Source: Blastococcus_B deserti
Lineage (GTDB): Bacteria > Actinomycetota > Actinomycetes > Mycobacteriales > Geodermatophilaceae
Assembly (NCBI RefSeq): GCF_042682525.1
Contig: NZ_JBHUHP010000011.1
Span: 62,001-126,000 of the forward strand
Length of the DNA stretch: 64,000 bases
Direction: 5' to 3'
Part shown: in pieces, positions 1-9,108 of the stretch
Layout: each line of letters begins with the position of its first letter
Numbering within the stretch: position 1 is the stretch's first letter
The notes under the pieces: model-generated
Told to the model about the DNA's origin: nothing
Databases searched by the model: none
What the model saw: the letters and a program-made list of their open reading frames with translations, nothing else
Position numbers and translations under genes: made by a program

Positions 1-41
1 CACCGCCCCGAGCCTGCGAGGGGTGGGGACGGGGTGCTTTC
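1..41 (-). repeat. Interspersed post-stop hairpin repeat, copy 1 (after dnaN)
   Basis: Directly follows the dnaN stop codon. Read on the minus strand it gives GGGGCGG-type and CCCCACCCC-type arms around the core CTCGCAGGCTCG. The same core recurs after trxA, trxB, rplI and others in this window. It is probably a transcription terminator or a mobile REP-like element. The copy may continue beyond the window edge. Confidence 0.6.
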
Positions 42-1193
42 TCAGCCGGGCAGCCGGACCGGCATGATCAGGTAGCGGTAGCTGCCGGTGCGCTCGGTCG
101 GCTGACCGTCCTCGGCCGAGGGCTCGTCGACGCCCGAGAGCACCGCGGGCTTGAGCGGGCTGGTGAAGTCCATCCGGGCGCGCTCGGTGTGCACCGCGGC
201 GAGGCCGTCCAGCAGGAACGTCGGGTTGAAGCCGATGGTCAGCGGCTCTCCCTCGAACTCGACGTCGCAACGCTCCTCGGCCTGGCTCTCCTCGTCGCTC
301 CCGCCCGCGCGGAGGGTCACCTGTCCCGGGGTGAACTCGCAGCGCAGGGGCGTACCACGCTCGGCGACGAGGGCCACGCGCTTGGCGGCGTCGGTGAACA
401 GGCCGACCGGCAGAGTGGCGTGTGCGTGCGACTCGGTCGGCATGATCGCCCGGTACTTGACGAACTCCGCGTCGAGGAGCCGGGTCGTGGTCTGCCGGTC
501 CTTGCCGGACAGGCCCAGGATGCCCTCGCCGGAGCTGCCGGAGGACAGGGAGAGCACGATCTCCGGCCCGCTGGTGAGCGTCTTGGCGGCGTCGGCCAGG
601 GTCCGCGCCGGCACGAGCACGGCCGCGGACACCCCTGAGCTCTCCGGCCGCCAGGCGAACTCGCGCACCGCCAGCCGGTAGCGGTCCGTCGCTGCCAGGG
701 TGATCTGGTCGCCCTCGATCTCCAGCCGGACACCGGTGAGCATCGGGAGGGTGTCGTCCCGGCCCGCGGCGACGGCGACCTGACCGACCGCCTCGGCGAA
801 GACGTCGCTGTCGACCAGGCCTGCCGACGACGGCATCGACGGCAGGGACGGGTAGTCCTCGACCGGGAGGGTCGGCAGGCTGAACCGCGCGTTGCCACAG
901 GTGATCGCCAGCCGCGGCCCCTCGGCGGTGATGTCGACCGGGTGCGGCGGGAGCGCGCGGGTGATCTCGGCGAGCAGCCGGCCGGGCACGAGGACGCGAC
1001 CGGCCTCGGTGGCCTGCACGTCCACCTCTGCACGGGCGGAGACTTCGTAGTCGAAGCCGGAGACCGAGAGCTGGTTGCCGTCGACCTCGAGCAGGATCCC
1101 GGCCAGGACGGGTACCGACGGCCGCGGCGGCAGGCTACGTGCCGTCCATGCGACGGCGTCGGCGAGCACCTCACGCGCCACCCGGAACTTCAT
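42..1193 (-). CDS. dnaN: DNA polymerase III sliding clamp (beta subunit)
   Basis: Forms the ring-shaped processivity clamp that holds DNA polymerase III on DNA. The 383-residue product starts MKFRVAREVLADAVAW and has the three repeated clamp folds (about 1-120, 130-250, 260-383). It ends with the typical YLIMPVRLPG tail. I chose the ATG at 1193 because family members start with M-K-F-R; an extra 15 codons are open upstream but not conserved. It is transcribed away from dnaA across the candidate origin, in the usual dnaA-dnaN order. A hairpin repeat follows the stop immediately. The length fits the family. Confidence 0.97.
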   Translation of the reverse strand: MKFRVAREVLADAVAWTARSLPPRPSVPVLAGILLEVDGNQLSVSGFDYEVSARAEVDVQATEAGRVLVPGRLLAEITRALPPHPVDITAEGPRLAITCGNARFSLPTLPVEDYPSLPSMPSSAGLVDSDVFAEAVGQVAVAAGRDDTLPMLTGVRLEIEGDQITLAATDRYRLAVREFAWRPESSGVSAAVLVPARTLADAAKTLTSGPEIVLSLSSGSSGEGILGLSGKDRQTTTRLLDAEFVKYRAIMPTESHAHATLPVGLFTDAAKRVALVAERGTPLRCEFTPGQVTLRAGGSDEESQAEERCDVEFEGEPLTIGFNPTFLLDGLAAVHTERARMDFTSPLKPAVLSGVDEPSAEDGQPTERTGSYRYLIMPVRLPG

Positions 1194-2122
1194 CTCTCGA
1201 CCCACCCCAGCTCTGCTGACCGTCCCTCTCGCGGGCACGGCTGTCCAAGTACCGCCGGCGGGACGCGGGTGCGCCCGGGTGCCGGTGCGGTGCTCATCGT
1301 GCCTGCTGCGGTCCCCCGGGGGGAAACCCCGGTCCCTCGATGAGCTGGTTACGCCTCTTCCTGCCCAGCCTTCCCAGGGCGCTTCCCTGCAGGTCCTGGA
1401 GCTCCCAGCAGGAGCGTCCCCACCCAGAGTGTGGTTCGAGAAATCATCGAGATAACTCCCTCATCCTCGTCATCACTGGTGTGGAAGCTGGGGATCGAGC
1501 CCCTTCGTGCTGCTCAGGGCCCGGATCGGCCTGTTGGCCCACTGTGCACGGTTCCCGCTGCCCTGTTGTCGACACGTGGACATCTCGACGGTTGTTCACC
1601 GCCGTCCGTGGTCGTCCACTCCCTGTCCCCGGTGACTCCCTGCTCGATCCCCAGGTCGTGCCCAGGCAGGCAGGCCGGGGACGGCGACCGTCGAGGCGTC
1701 CGCGCCGATCGGCGCATATACCTGCAGGTCAGGGGCGCGCGCAAGGGGTCGGCACGACCTGGGCTCGGCTCGAGCTGGACGCGGGTCAGGTGACCCGCCG
1801 TGACCTCCCGGGCACGAGATCTCCCCAACCTGTGCACATTCCTGGGGACAACTTCTCGATCTGTCGACCGTCGGCGCGGCGGGAAGCGCGTCCTGCCCGC
1901 CCGTGACGTGCTCCGACGCCGTGCACACAGTTCCCCACAGCTGTGGAGAAGTCGACACGTGGGGGGTGGTCGGCCGGCCGCGGGGTCTGCCCCGACCGCC
2001 CGCGGACCGGGCCCGGACGGTGACCCGGGGCCCGGGCACCGCGGCCGGAGGCCCCCGTTCGAGGACGGGAGCCTTCGGCTCGGCCCAGCGGGGGGACGGC
2101 CGTCGGTCGCGGTGCGGTCCCC
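1194..2122. other. dnaA-dnaN intergenic region, candidate oriC
   Basis: 929 bases without a credible gene, in the classical actinobacterial oriC position. It holds degenerate DnaA-box-like 9-mers: TTCCCCACA (1931-1939) facing TGTGGAGAA (1942-1950), TGGGGACAA (1843-1851), and weaker ones near 1479, 1575 and 1592. A comparatively AT-rich stretch around 1433-1480 could be the unwinding element. No box matches TTGTCCACA perfectly, so the assignment rests mainly on position. Short open frames here have no family resemblance. Confidence 0.65.
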
Positions 2123-3877
2123 TTACTGCCGGGCGCGGCTCTTGATGCGGGCGGTGAGCTCGGTGACCTGGGTGTAGGTGGCGCGGCGCTCGCTCATCAG
2201 GTTGGTGATCTTCTTGACCGCGTGCATGACCGTGGTGTGGTCCTTGCCGCCGAACGACGCCCCGATCCGCGGGAGGGACAGCTCGGTCAGCTCGCGGCAC
2301 AGGTACATGGCGATCTGTCGGGCGTTGACCAGGGTGCGGCTGCGGTTGGTGCCCTGCAGCTCCTCCATCGTCACGGAGAAGTATTCGGCGGTGGCGGCCA
2401 TGATGATCGCAGCGGTGATCTGCGGGCCCTGCTCGTCGCTGATCAGGTCCTTGAGCACGAGCTCGGCCAGCGGCAGGTCGACCTGCTGCTTGTTGAGGCT
2501 CGCGAACGCGGTCACGCGGATGAGGGCGCCCTCGAGCTCGCGGATGTTGGTCTGCACCTTGCTGGCGATGAACTCCAGCACCGCGTCGGGAACCTGCAGT
2601 CGCTCGCCCCAGGCCTTCTTCCGCAGGATCGCGATGCGGGTCTCCAGGTCCGGCGCCTGGACGTCGGTGATCAGGCCCCACTCGAACCGGGTGCGCAGCC
2701 GGTCCTCCAGCGTCGTGAGCTTCTTCGGCGGGCGGTCGGAAGTGATCACGATCTGCTTGCTGGCGTTGTGCAGCGTGTTGAACGTGTGGAAGAACTCCTC
2801 CTGGGTCCGCTCGGCCCGCTCCAGGAACTGGATGTCGTCGATCAGCAGGAAGTCGATGTCGCGGTAGCGCCGGCGGAAGTCCTCGGCGCGACCGGAGTGC
2901 ACCAGGTTGATGAACTCGTTGGTGAACTCCTCGGTGCTGACGTAACGGACCTTGACGTTGGGGAACATCCGCGCTGCGTAGTGCCCGATCGCGTGCAGCA
3001 GATGGGTCTTGCCCAGGCCGGACTCGCCGTAGATGAACAGCGGGTTGTAGGCCCGAGCCGGCGCCTCGGCCACCGCCACGGCCGCCGCATGGGCGAACCG
3101 GTTGCTGTTGCCGATGACGAAACTGTCGAAGACGTACTTCGCGTTCAGTCCCGGGTCCAGGCCCGCGGGGCGTCCCGCCTCGGGACGACGTCCGCGTCCG
3201 CCGCCACCGGGGGTGACGGGCCGGGGGCGCTGCTCACCGGTGGGTGCGTCGAGGTCGAAGGGCAGGACGTCGGCCGGGCGCCCGTCGTCGGACCCACCCC
3301 AGTCACGCGGCGCCGGGTCGGCGCCCCACGTGGTCGCCCAGTCCTCGGGGGCCCCGCGGTCGACCGGCACCCGGTCGGCCGGTCGCAGTTCACGGATCCG
3401 GGAGTCGTCGCCGGTGGGCAGCTGGTCGGGGGCCTCCCGGTCCCAGGGAGCCGAGCCGACCGCATCGGTACGCACGCCGAAGGCGGTCCGACCGTCGTCG
3501 GCGCGGTCGCGGCTGGCGCGGTCCTCCTCGGCCCGCCGTGCCTCCAGGGCTGCTTCGGCGGCCGACCACGGGCGCCGGGTGGGCTCCTCCTCGCGCGTGG
3601 CGGCAGCCGGCTCCGGCGGCGCGTCCTCCAGCTGGACGGCGACGCGGATGTCGCGGCCGAACTGCTCGGACAGCGCCTCGGCCAGCACCCGGCGCATCCG
3701 GGACTCGAGGACCGTCTGGGTGAATTCGTTGGGAGCAGCGAGAACGGCGGTGTCCTCCACCAGCCCCAGCGGGCGGGTGAGGTTCAGCATCGCGTTCTGC
3801 TGAGGGGACAGGCTCGTCGCCAGCCGCTCGCGGATCTGGTCCCAGACGGTCGCCAGGTCCAGCGTGGCATCGGCCAT
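2123..3877 (-). CDS. dnaA: Chromosomal replication initiator protein DnaA
   Basis: AAA+ ATPase that binds DnaA boxes and opens oriC. The product has 584 residues. Domain I (about 1-90) is followed by a long charged, low-complexity linker typical of actinobacteria (about 90-255). The AAA+ core has Walker A GESGLGKTHLL and Walker B LLIDDIQFL. Domain IV carries the DNA-binding signature GGKDHTTVMHA. The ATG at 3877 is preferred because GGAGGAAG lies just upstream; an ATG eight codons earlier is also open. The gene diverges from rpmH and lies upstream of dnaN. DnaA-box-like sites upstream suggest autoregulation. Confidence 0.97.
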   Translation of the reverse strand: MADATLDLATVWDQIRERLATSLSPQQNAMLNLTRPLGLVEDTAVLAAPNEFTQTVLESRMRRVLAEALSEQFGRDIRVAVQLEDAPPEPAAATREEEPTRRPWSAAEAALEARRAEEDRASRDRADDGRTAFGVRTDAVGSAPWDREAPDQLPTGDDSRIRELRPADRVPVDRGAPEDWATTWGADPAPRDWGGSDDGRPADVLPFDLDAPTGEQRPRPVTPGGGGRGRRPEAGRPAGLDPGLNAKYVFDSFVIGNSNRFAHAAAVAVAEAPARAYNPLFIYGESGLGKTHLLHAIGHYAARMFPNVKVRYVSTEEFTNEFINLVHSGRAEDFRRRYRDIDFLLIDDIQFLERAERTQEEFFHTFNTLHNASKQIVITSDRPPKKLTTLEDRLRTRFEWGLITDVQAPDLETRIAILRKKAWGERLQVPDAVLEFIASKVQTNIRELEGALIRVTAFASLNKQQVDLPLAELVLKDLISDEQGPQITAAIIMAATAEYFSVTMEELQGTNRSRTLVNARQIAMYLCRELTELSLPRIGASFGGKDHTTVMHAVKKITNLMSERRATYTQVTELTARIKSRARQ

Positions 3878-4568
3878 GCCGATTCTTCCTCCCATGGTCA
3901 CGACCCCGCGTCGTTCCCGGCTGCTCCGGCGCGTCCGGTGTCCCCCGGTCGCCGGCGCCTTCCGGCACCGGCCCGTGGTCCCCGGGGGCTACCCGCTGTG
4001 GATGCGCGGACGCACCGATTCCACACCGGTGTCCACAGGCTGTGCACGGCCGGCCACGCATGCTGCCGGGCCCCGCACCCGATTCGGCCCCGGTCCACAT
4101 CGCTGCAGGTCGGAGGCCGGTTCTGACGGATGAACGGCTGGTTCGACGGCCGGTTGACCGACGGGGTCGGCCCGCGCGCCGTGACCCTGACGCCCGACGC
4201 GGAGCGACGGCGACGCTAACAGCCCCGTCCACAGCCCGGCAACGCTCGACCGGTCCGGCGGGCGCGTCGCCTCCGGCGTGCCGTCACCGACCGGGCACGT
4301 CCGGCGTGGAGGATCGGGAGTCGCGATCCGACCGGTACCCGGCACCGGCGGGTCCTCGGTTATGCTGGCGGAAGTCTGTGGACGGCTCCGCCCGCCGTCC
4401 CCGTCCGCCCGGTGCTCCCGTGCAGGCGGGGCCGGGGTGAGACCGTCGTGCAGTGACCAGCTTCCGGGGTCGTCGGGGCGCGGCACGTCGCCGTCCGTCC
4501 CGACCGCCCCGCGTGCGCCCACCCACCGGTGGGCGCGCACCGCCGATGTCGTGTCGTAGGAGTACCTC
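3878..4568. promoter_or_regulatory. dnaA-rpmH divergent intergenic region with DnaA-box-like cluster
   Basis: 691 bases with no supported gene. Five 9-mers carry the DnaA core (G/A)TCCACA: TGTGGATGC 3998-4006 (minus), GTGTCCACA 4029-4037, CGGTCCACA 4091-4099, CCGTCCACA 4225-4233 (plus) and TGTGGACGG 4377-4385 (minus). These match the consensus core better than the boxes between dnaA and dnaN. The region must also hold the dnaA promoter and the rpmH promoter; TATGCT at about 4361 is a possible -10 for rpmH. Part of oriC may lie here, or these sites may mediate DnaA autoregulation. Confidence 0.55.
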
Positions 4569-4706
4569 GTGAGCAAGCGCACGTTCCAGCCGAACAACCG
4601 CCGACGGTCCAAGACCCACGGCTTCCGGCTGCGGATGCGCACCCGCGCGGGCCGGGCGATCCTCGCCGGCCGCCGGCGCAAGGGTCGCGAGAAGCTCTCC
4701 GCCTGA
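4569..4706 (+). CDS. rpmH: 50S ribosomal protein L34
   Basis: Small basic protein of the large ribosomal subunit. The 45 codons start at GTG and encode the family-typical SKRTFQPNNRRRSKTHGF start and a strongly basic C-terminus (AGRRRKGREKLSA). It is first in the rpmH-rnpA-yidD-yidC-jag-rsmG cluster, one base before rnpA. It diverges from dnaA, the most conserved bacterial arrangement around oriC. Confidence 0.96.
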   Translation: MSKRTFQPNNRRRSKTHGFRLRMRTRAGRAILAGRRRKGREKLSA

Positions 4707-4707
4707 G

Positions 4708-5100
4708 GTGCTGCCCGCGCAGGCACGCCTGCGCCGGCGTCCGGAGTTCACCGCGGTCGTCCGGTCCGGCAGGCGCGCCGGGCGGCCGACCATGGTGCTC
4801 CACTACCTCCCCGAACGGCCCGAGCAGTCGGGCGGTGGCCGCGTGCTCGACGGCGAGCTGCCGTCCGGTGCCCGGGCCGGTTTCGTGGTCGGGAAGTCGG
4901 TCGGCAACTCGGTCGTCCGTCACCGGGTGACCCGGCGTCTGCGCGCGGTGGTCCGCGAGGAGCTGCACCGCCTCCCGCCCACTGCGGACCTCGTCGTCCG
5001 CGCGCGGCCCGAGGCCTCGACCGCCTCGTCCGACGTGCTGCACCGCGACCTGGTGTCGGGGCTGGAACGGCTGCTCGGGAAGCCGGGCCGCGACTCATGA
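4708..5100 (+). CDS. rnpA: Ribonuclease P protein component
   Basis: Protein subunit of RNase P, which removes 5' leaders from tRNA precursors together with the catalytic RNA. The product has 130 residues, starts at GTG, and shows the basic signature GKSVGNSVVRHRVTRRLR (about 68-85). This corresponds to the conserved RNR-type motif that contacts the RNA. It begins one base after the rpmH stop and overlaps the yidD start by ATGA, so translation is coupled. The length is normal for actinobacteria. Confidence 0.95.
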   Translation: MLPAQARLRRRPEFTAVVRSGRRAGRPTMVLHYLPERPEQSGGGRVLDGELPSGARAGFVVGKSVGNSVVRHRVTRRLRAVVREELHRLPPTADLVVRARPEASTASSDVLHRDLVSGLERLLGKPGRDS

Positions 5101-5453
5101 CCAGGCGTGCGCTCCTCGCGGCCATCCGCTTCTACTCACGGGTGATCAGCCCCGCGCTGCCTCCGCGGTGCCGTTTCTACCCGACCTGCAGCGCCTACGC
5201 GGCCGAGGCGATCGAGCGGCACGGCGCCCTGCGCGGCACGTGGCTGGCGGTGCGCCGGCTGGTCAAGTGCGCGCCGTGGCACCCCGGCGGCGTCGATCTG
5301 GTCCCTGACCTCCGCGCGCGCTCCGGAACCGAAGAGGGCAGCCGCTCGTCCAGCACGGCGACGCCGCCGTCCGGACCGTCCGCCGCCCGACGACCCCACC
5401 GAGCCACCCCGCCGGACCTCCGCCGGGCGAACGAGGAGTCCTCCGTTGCTTGA
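5097..5453 (+). CDS. yidD: Membrane protein insertion efficiency factor YidD
   Basis: Small membrane-associated protein thought to assist YidC-dependent insertion. It has 118 residues. The diagnostic core is CRFYPTCSAYAAEAIERHG followed by KCAPWHPGGVD, the family's cysteine-containing signature (about residues 24-66). The last 45 residues are low-complexity and variable. It overlaps rnpA by ATGA and the yidC start by eight bases. Confidence 0.93.
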   Translation: MTRRALLAAIRFYSRVISPALPPRCRFYPTCSAYAAEAIERHGALRGTWLAVRRLVKCAPWHPGGVDLVPDLRARSGTEEGSRSSSTATPPSGPSAARRPHRATPPDLRRANEESSVA

Positions 5454-6528
5454 CTGGCTCTACACCGCCATCTCCTGGGTCATGGCCCGGTGGCACTCGC
5501 TGTGGAATGCCGTCTTCGGTGACCCGCCGGCCGAGTCGGGACTGGCCGGCCTCGCCTGGGTGCTGGCGATCGTGTTCCTGGTCGTGACGATCCGGCTGAT
5601 CCTGTTCCCGCTGTTCGTCAAGCAGATCAAGTCGCAGCGCGCGATGCAGGAGCTCCAGCCGGAGATGGCCAAGCTCCGCAAGCAGTACGGCAGCGACCGG
5701 CAGGGCCTCAGCCAGGCCATGATGGCCCTGCAGAAGGAGCGCGGGGTCAACCCGCTGGCAGGCTGCCTGCCGATCCTCCCGCAGATCCCGGTCTTCCTGT
5801 CCTTGTTCCACGTCCTGCGTCGGCTGGCCCCCGGCAAGGAGGGCCTCTACAGCTGGTCCGACGAGCTGACCGACGAGGCCGCCAAGGCGAAGCTGTTCGG
5901 CGCGCCGATCTCCGCCTCGTTCGACATGAGCGGGTCCAAGGAGGACGCGATCCTCGCGATCGCCTCCTACGGCAACATCCGCGTCGTCGCCTTCGCGCTC
6001 ATCGTGATCATGTGCTTCACGACCTTCTTCACGCAGAAGCAGATCATGGCGCGCTCGGGGCCGGTCGAGGGTCAGGCCGCCATGGTGCAGAAGACCCTGC
6101 TGTACGTCATGCCGGCCGGCCTGTTCGTCTCGGGCTTCTTCTTCCCGATCGGCGTCTTGCTCTACTGGATGACCAACAACCTGTGGACGCTGGGTCAGCA
6201 GTTCTTCATCCTGCGGAAGATGCCGCCGCCCGGGTCCGACGCCGCGAAGGCCAAGGCGGTCGCCGAGAAGCCCGCCATCGACCCGAAGGCGCTCGCCCCG
6301 AAGCCGGGCGCCAAGCCGGTTCGCCCCAAGGGTGGGCGCCCTGCGGCCCCAGCCACCCCGTCGGCCACGCCGGATGTGCCGGCCGGCCCCACCTCGGACG
6401 ACGGCGGCTCACCGGCCACCGGCGGCTCGTCCGACGGCAAGCCCGCGAAGAAGACCGGCGGCTCCGCCGGGGGCGCCACCGCGGCCGGCCAGCAGCCGCC
6501 GAACCGGGGCAAGCGCAAGCGTCGCTGA
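5446..6528 (+). CDS. yidC: Membrane protein insertase YidC
   Basis: Inserts and folds proteins in the cytoplasmic membrane, alone or with SecYEG. The product has 360 residues. The TTG start at 5446 is supported by GAGGAG eight bases upstream. Transmembrane segments lie at about 28-50, 105-125, 170-190 and 215-245. The family core GCLPILPQIPVFLSLFHVL is present. The last 85 residues are a proline/alanine-rich tail ending in basic KRKRR, which probably contacts ribosomes. It is an actinobacterial single-domain YidC without the periplasmic domain of proteobacteria. Confidence 0.95.
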   Translation: MLDWLYTAISWVMARWHSLWNAVFGDPPAESGLAGLAWVLAIVFLVVTIRLILFPLFVKQIKSQRAMQELQPEMAKLRKQYGSDRQGLSQAMMALQKERGVNPLAGCLPILPQIPVFLSLFHVLRRLAPGKEGLYSWSDELTDEAAKAKLFGAPISASFDMSGSKEDAILAIASYGNIRVVAFALIVIMCFTTFFTQKQIMARSGPVEGQAAMVQKTLLYVMPAGLFVSGFFFPIGVLLYWMTNNLWTLGQQFFILRKMPPPGSDAAKAKAVAEKPAIDPKALAPKPGAKPVRPKGGRPAAPATPSATPDVPAGPTSDDGGSPATGGSSDGKPAKKTGGSAGGATAAGQQPPNRGKRKRR

Positions 6529-6613
6529 CCCGTCCCGGCGTCGTCATCGACGCCCGCCGGCCCTCCGACCACCGGGTTCGCCCGGCCGCCCGCACCGACT
6601 TGGGAGGAACCCC

Positions 6614-7255
6614 GTGAGTACTCCGCAGCAGCCCACCGACGGCGCCCAGCCGACCCTGCTCACCGCTGACGCCGCCGGCGAGGCCGACAGCGACGCCGAC
6701 AGCACCGGAACGCGGACCGGGGGTGACCCGGCACGGCCGGACGCCGGCGCCGCCGGTGCCGGGGCACGCGGGACCGGTGAGGCGGACGGCGACGACGACC
6801 TCCTCGTGCGGGAGGGCGACGTCGCCGGCGACTACCTCGAGCGGCTGCTCGACATCCTCGACAAGGACGGCGACATCGACCTCGACGTGGAGGGCGACCG
6901 GGCCTCGGTCGCCATCGTCGGAGGAAAGCTGTCCGACCTCATCGGTCCCGACGGTGCCACCCTGGAAGCCCTCCAGGAGCTCACCCGCCTCGCCGTGGCA
7001 CAGGCCACCGGGGTCCGCAGCCGCCTCATGCTGGACATCGGCGAGTTCCGCGCCCGGCGCCGGGCCGACCTGACGGCGCTGGCCGGCGAGACGGCTCGCC
7101 GGGTGGCCGCGAGCCGCCAGCCGGAGCGGCTCTCGCCCATGAACCCGTTCGAGCGCAAGGTCGTCCACGACGTCATCGCGTCGGTGCCGGGCGTGCGCAG
7201 CGAGTCCGAGGGCGAGGAGCCGAACCGTCGCGTCGTGGTCCTGCCCGACAAGTGA
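6614..7255 (+). CDS. jag: Jag/KhpB-type KH-R3H RNA-binding protein
   Basis: Cytoplasmic RNA-binding protein usually found after yidC. The product has 213 residues. A GTG start at 6614 follows GGGAGGA. An acidic low-complexity N-terminus (about 1-65) is followed by a KH domain (about 70-145, LDLDVEGDRASVAIVGGKLSD region) and a C-terminal R3H domain (SPMNPFERKVVHDVI). Its stop overlaps the rsmG start (GTGA), indicating translational coupling. Homologues affect cell division and envelope processes through RNA binding; the RNA targets cannot be told from sequence. Confidence 0.93.
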   Translation: MSTPQQPTDGAQPTLLTADAAGEADSDADSTGTRTGGDPARPDAGAAGAGARGTGEADGDDDLLVREGDVAGDYLERLLDILDKDGDIDLDVEGDRASVAIVGGKLSDLIGPDGATLEALQELTRLAVAQATGVRSRLMLDIGEFRARRRADLTALAGETARRVAASRQPERLSPMNPFERKVVHDVIASVPGVRSESEGEEPNRRVVVLPDK

Positions 7256-7929
7256 GCGACCCAGCCGCCCCGGTCCAGGAGGGTGCGCCGCCGCCCCCGC
7301 CGGTGGCGGAGCGGGTCTTCGGGGCCGCTCTGCCGCTGGCCGAGCAGTACGTCGCCCAGTTGGCCACCGACGGCGTCGTCCGCGGCCTGATCGGACCGCG
7401 CGAGGTCGCTCGCCTGTGGGAGCGGCACGTGCTCAACAGCGCGGCGGTGGCCGAGGCGGTTCCCGGGGGCGCCCGGGTGGTCGACGTCGGCAGCGGGGCG
7501 GGACTGCCCGGGATACCGCTGGGGCTCGCCCGTCCGGACATCTCGCTGACGCTGGTCGAGCCCATGGCCCGCCGCGTGGAATTCCTCGACCAGGCCGTCG
7601 CCGCGCTGGCCACCCCCGGCGGCCTGCCGTGGCGGGTGGTCCGCGGCCGCGCCGAGGAGCGATCCGTCGTCGCCGCGGTCGGCCCGGTCGACATCGTCAC
7701 CGCGCGTGCCGTCGCGCCACTCCCCCGGCTCGTCGGCTGGTGTCGTGGGCTGCTGCGCCCGGGGGCCCAGCTCGTGGCGCTCGTCGGCGCGCGGGCGCTG
7801 GACGAGCTTCCCGCGATGCTTCCCCAGCTGGAGGCGGCCGGCATGCGGAACGTCCATCCGCGGGCCGTCGGCGCGGAGCTCGGCGACGCTGCCACTACCG
7901 TGGTGGTCATGACGCGTGGAGCCCGGTGA
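7252..7929 (+). CDS. rsmG: 16S rRNA (guanine-N7) methyltransferase RsmG
   Basis: Transfers methyl from S-adenosylmethionine to N7 of a guanine in the 530 loop of 16S rRNA. The product has 225 residues. The SAM-binding motif is VVDVGSGAGLPGIPLGLA (about 78-95), followed by LVEPMARRVEFLDQ. The upstream element ERHVLNSAAVAE is also family-typical. It starts with GTG overlapping the jag stop. It is followed by the parS-containing gap before parA. Loss of this gene gives low-level streptomycin resistance in many bacteria (family knowledge). Confidence 0.95.
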   Translation: MSDPAAPVQEGAPPPPPVAERVFGAALPLAEQYVAQLATDGVVRGLIGPREVARLWERHVLNSAAVAEAVPGGARVVDVGSGAGLPGIPLGLARPDISLTLVEPMARRVEFLDQAVAALATPGGLPWRVVRGRAEERSVVAAVGPVDIVTARAVAPLPRLVGWCRGLLRPGAQLVALVGARALDELPAMLPQLEAAGMRNVHPRAVGAELGDAATTVVVMTRGAR

Positions 7930-7958
7930 CGGCGCTCCCGCATCCAGCGCCCGATCGC

Positions 7959-7974
7959 TGTTCCACGTGGAACA
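7959..7974. promoter_or_regulatory. parS site 1 (perfect palindrome)
   Basis: TGTTCCACGTGGAACA is a perfect 16-base palindrome matching the bacterial parS consensus. It is the ParB loading site that seeds origin segregation. It lies in the rsmG-parA gap, 56 bases before the parA start, so ParB may also influence parAB transcription. Confidence 0.92.
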
Positions 7975-7992
7975 GATACAGCCACCCGACCG

Positions 7993-8008
7993 CGTTCCAC
8001 GTGAAACG
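7993..8008. promoter_or_regulatory. parS site 2
   Basis: CGTTCCACGTGAAACG, a near-perfect parS palindrome 34 bases from site 1 and 22 bases before the parA ATG. The pair forms the main parS cluster near oriC. Confidence 0.9.
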
Positions 8009-8029
8009 GATCGGCAGGAAGGACCCGCG

Positions 8030-9070
8030 ATGACCGACCCGGGGGAGCGGCTGCGCAGCAGCCTCGCAGCCGACCAGTCGTCCCCGGCCTCCTCCGGTGG
8101 GATGGCCGACTTCGACAGCCCGATCGCGATGGAGGCTCTCCGCGCGACGCGTGTGCTGCACGCCGCCGACCAGGACCCGTTCCCCGCGCCCAGCCGCATC
8201 CGCGTCATCACCATCGCCAACCAGAAGGGCGGCGTGGGCAAGACGACGTCCACGGTGAACCTCGGTGTGGCCCTGGCGCTCTACGGCCTGCGCACCCTGG
8301 TCATCGACCTCGACCCGCAGGGCAACGCCAGCACCGCTCTCGGCGTGGATCACACGGTGGGCACCCCGTCGATCTACGACGCACTCGTGGGCGACAGCAT
8401 GCTCTCGGAGGTCGTGCACCCGACGACGGCCAGCCCGAACCTCCTCTGCGTCCCGGCGACCATCGACCTCGCCGGAGCGGAGATCGAGCTGGTCTCCGTC
8501 GTGGCCCGCGAACACCGGCTCCGCCGTGCCATCGAGGCCTATGTGGCCGCGCTCCCCGCGGAGCGGCGACCGCACTACGTCCTGATCGACTGCCCGCCGT
8601 CCCTGGGCCTGCTGACCCTCAACGCCCTGGTGGCCGGCGACGAGGTGCTCATCCCGATCCAGTGCGAGTACTACGCACTGGAGGGCCTCGGGCAGCTGCT
8701 CAACAACATCGACCTGGTGCGCCAGCACCTCAACCCGGGCATCGCGGTCCGCACCATCCTGCTGACCATGTACGACGGCCGCACCAAGCTGGCCGACCAG
8801 GTGGCCGACGAGGTGCGCAACCACTTCGGTGACCTGGTCCTCCCGGCCGTGATCCCCCGCAACGTGCGGGTCTCCGAGGCTCCCGGATACGGACAGTCGG
8901 TGCTCACCTACGACCCGGGGTCTCGCGGGTCGACCAGCTACGTCGAGGCGGCGCGCCAGCTGGCCGAGCGTGGCGTCGACCTGCCCCCGATCGACCGCAC
9001 GAGCGCCCCGGCCGGAACGGTGGCCCCGCCGGTCGCCGCCCAGCCCGTCAGTACGCAGGAGACTCCGTGA
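8030..9070 (+). CDS. parA: Chromosome partitioning ATPase ParA (Soj)
   Basis: Deviant Walker ATPase that moves ParB-parS complexes to segregate origins. The product has 346 residues. The Walker A motif is KGGVGKTTSTVN (about 66-77), with DLDPQGNAS and IDCPPSLGLLTLNAL further on. An N-terminal extension of about 55 residues precedes the ATPase fold, as in other actinobacteria. The ATG at 8030 is chosen because AGGAAGGA precedes it and longer frames would run through the parS sites. Its stop overlaps an in-frame GTG of parB. Confidence 0.95.
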   Translation: MTDPGERLRSSLAADQSSPASSGGMADFDSPIAMEALRATRVLHAADQDPFPAPSRIRVITIANQKGGVGKTTSTVNLGVALALYGLRTLVIDLDPQGNASTALGVDHTVGTPSIYDALVGDSMLSEVVHPTTASPNLLCVPATIDLAGAEIELVSVVAREHRLRRAIEAYVAALPAERRPHYVLIDCPPSLGLLTLNALVAGDEVLIPIQCEYYALEGLGQLLNNIDLVRQHLNPGIAVRTILLTMYDGRTKLADQVADEVRNHFGDLVLPAVIPRNVRVSEAPGYGQSVLTYDPGSRGSTSYVEAARQLAERGVDLPPIDRTSAPAGTVAPPVAAQPVSTQETP

Positions 9071-9108
9071 GCACGCCCTCCGGTCCGACCGTCAACAAGG
9101 GAGCGGCA

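Noticed and set aside
1194..2122. Short open frames in the dnaA-dnaN gap
   Set aside because: No Shine-Dalgarno, leaderless box or recognisable sequence; they run through likely origin DNA.
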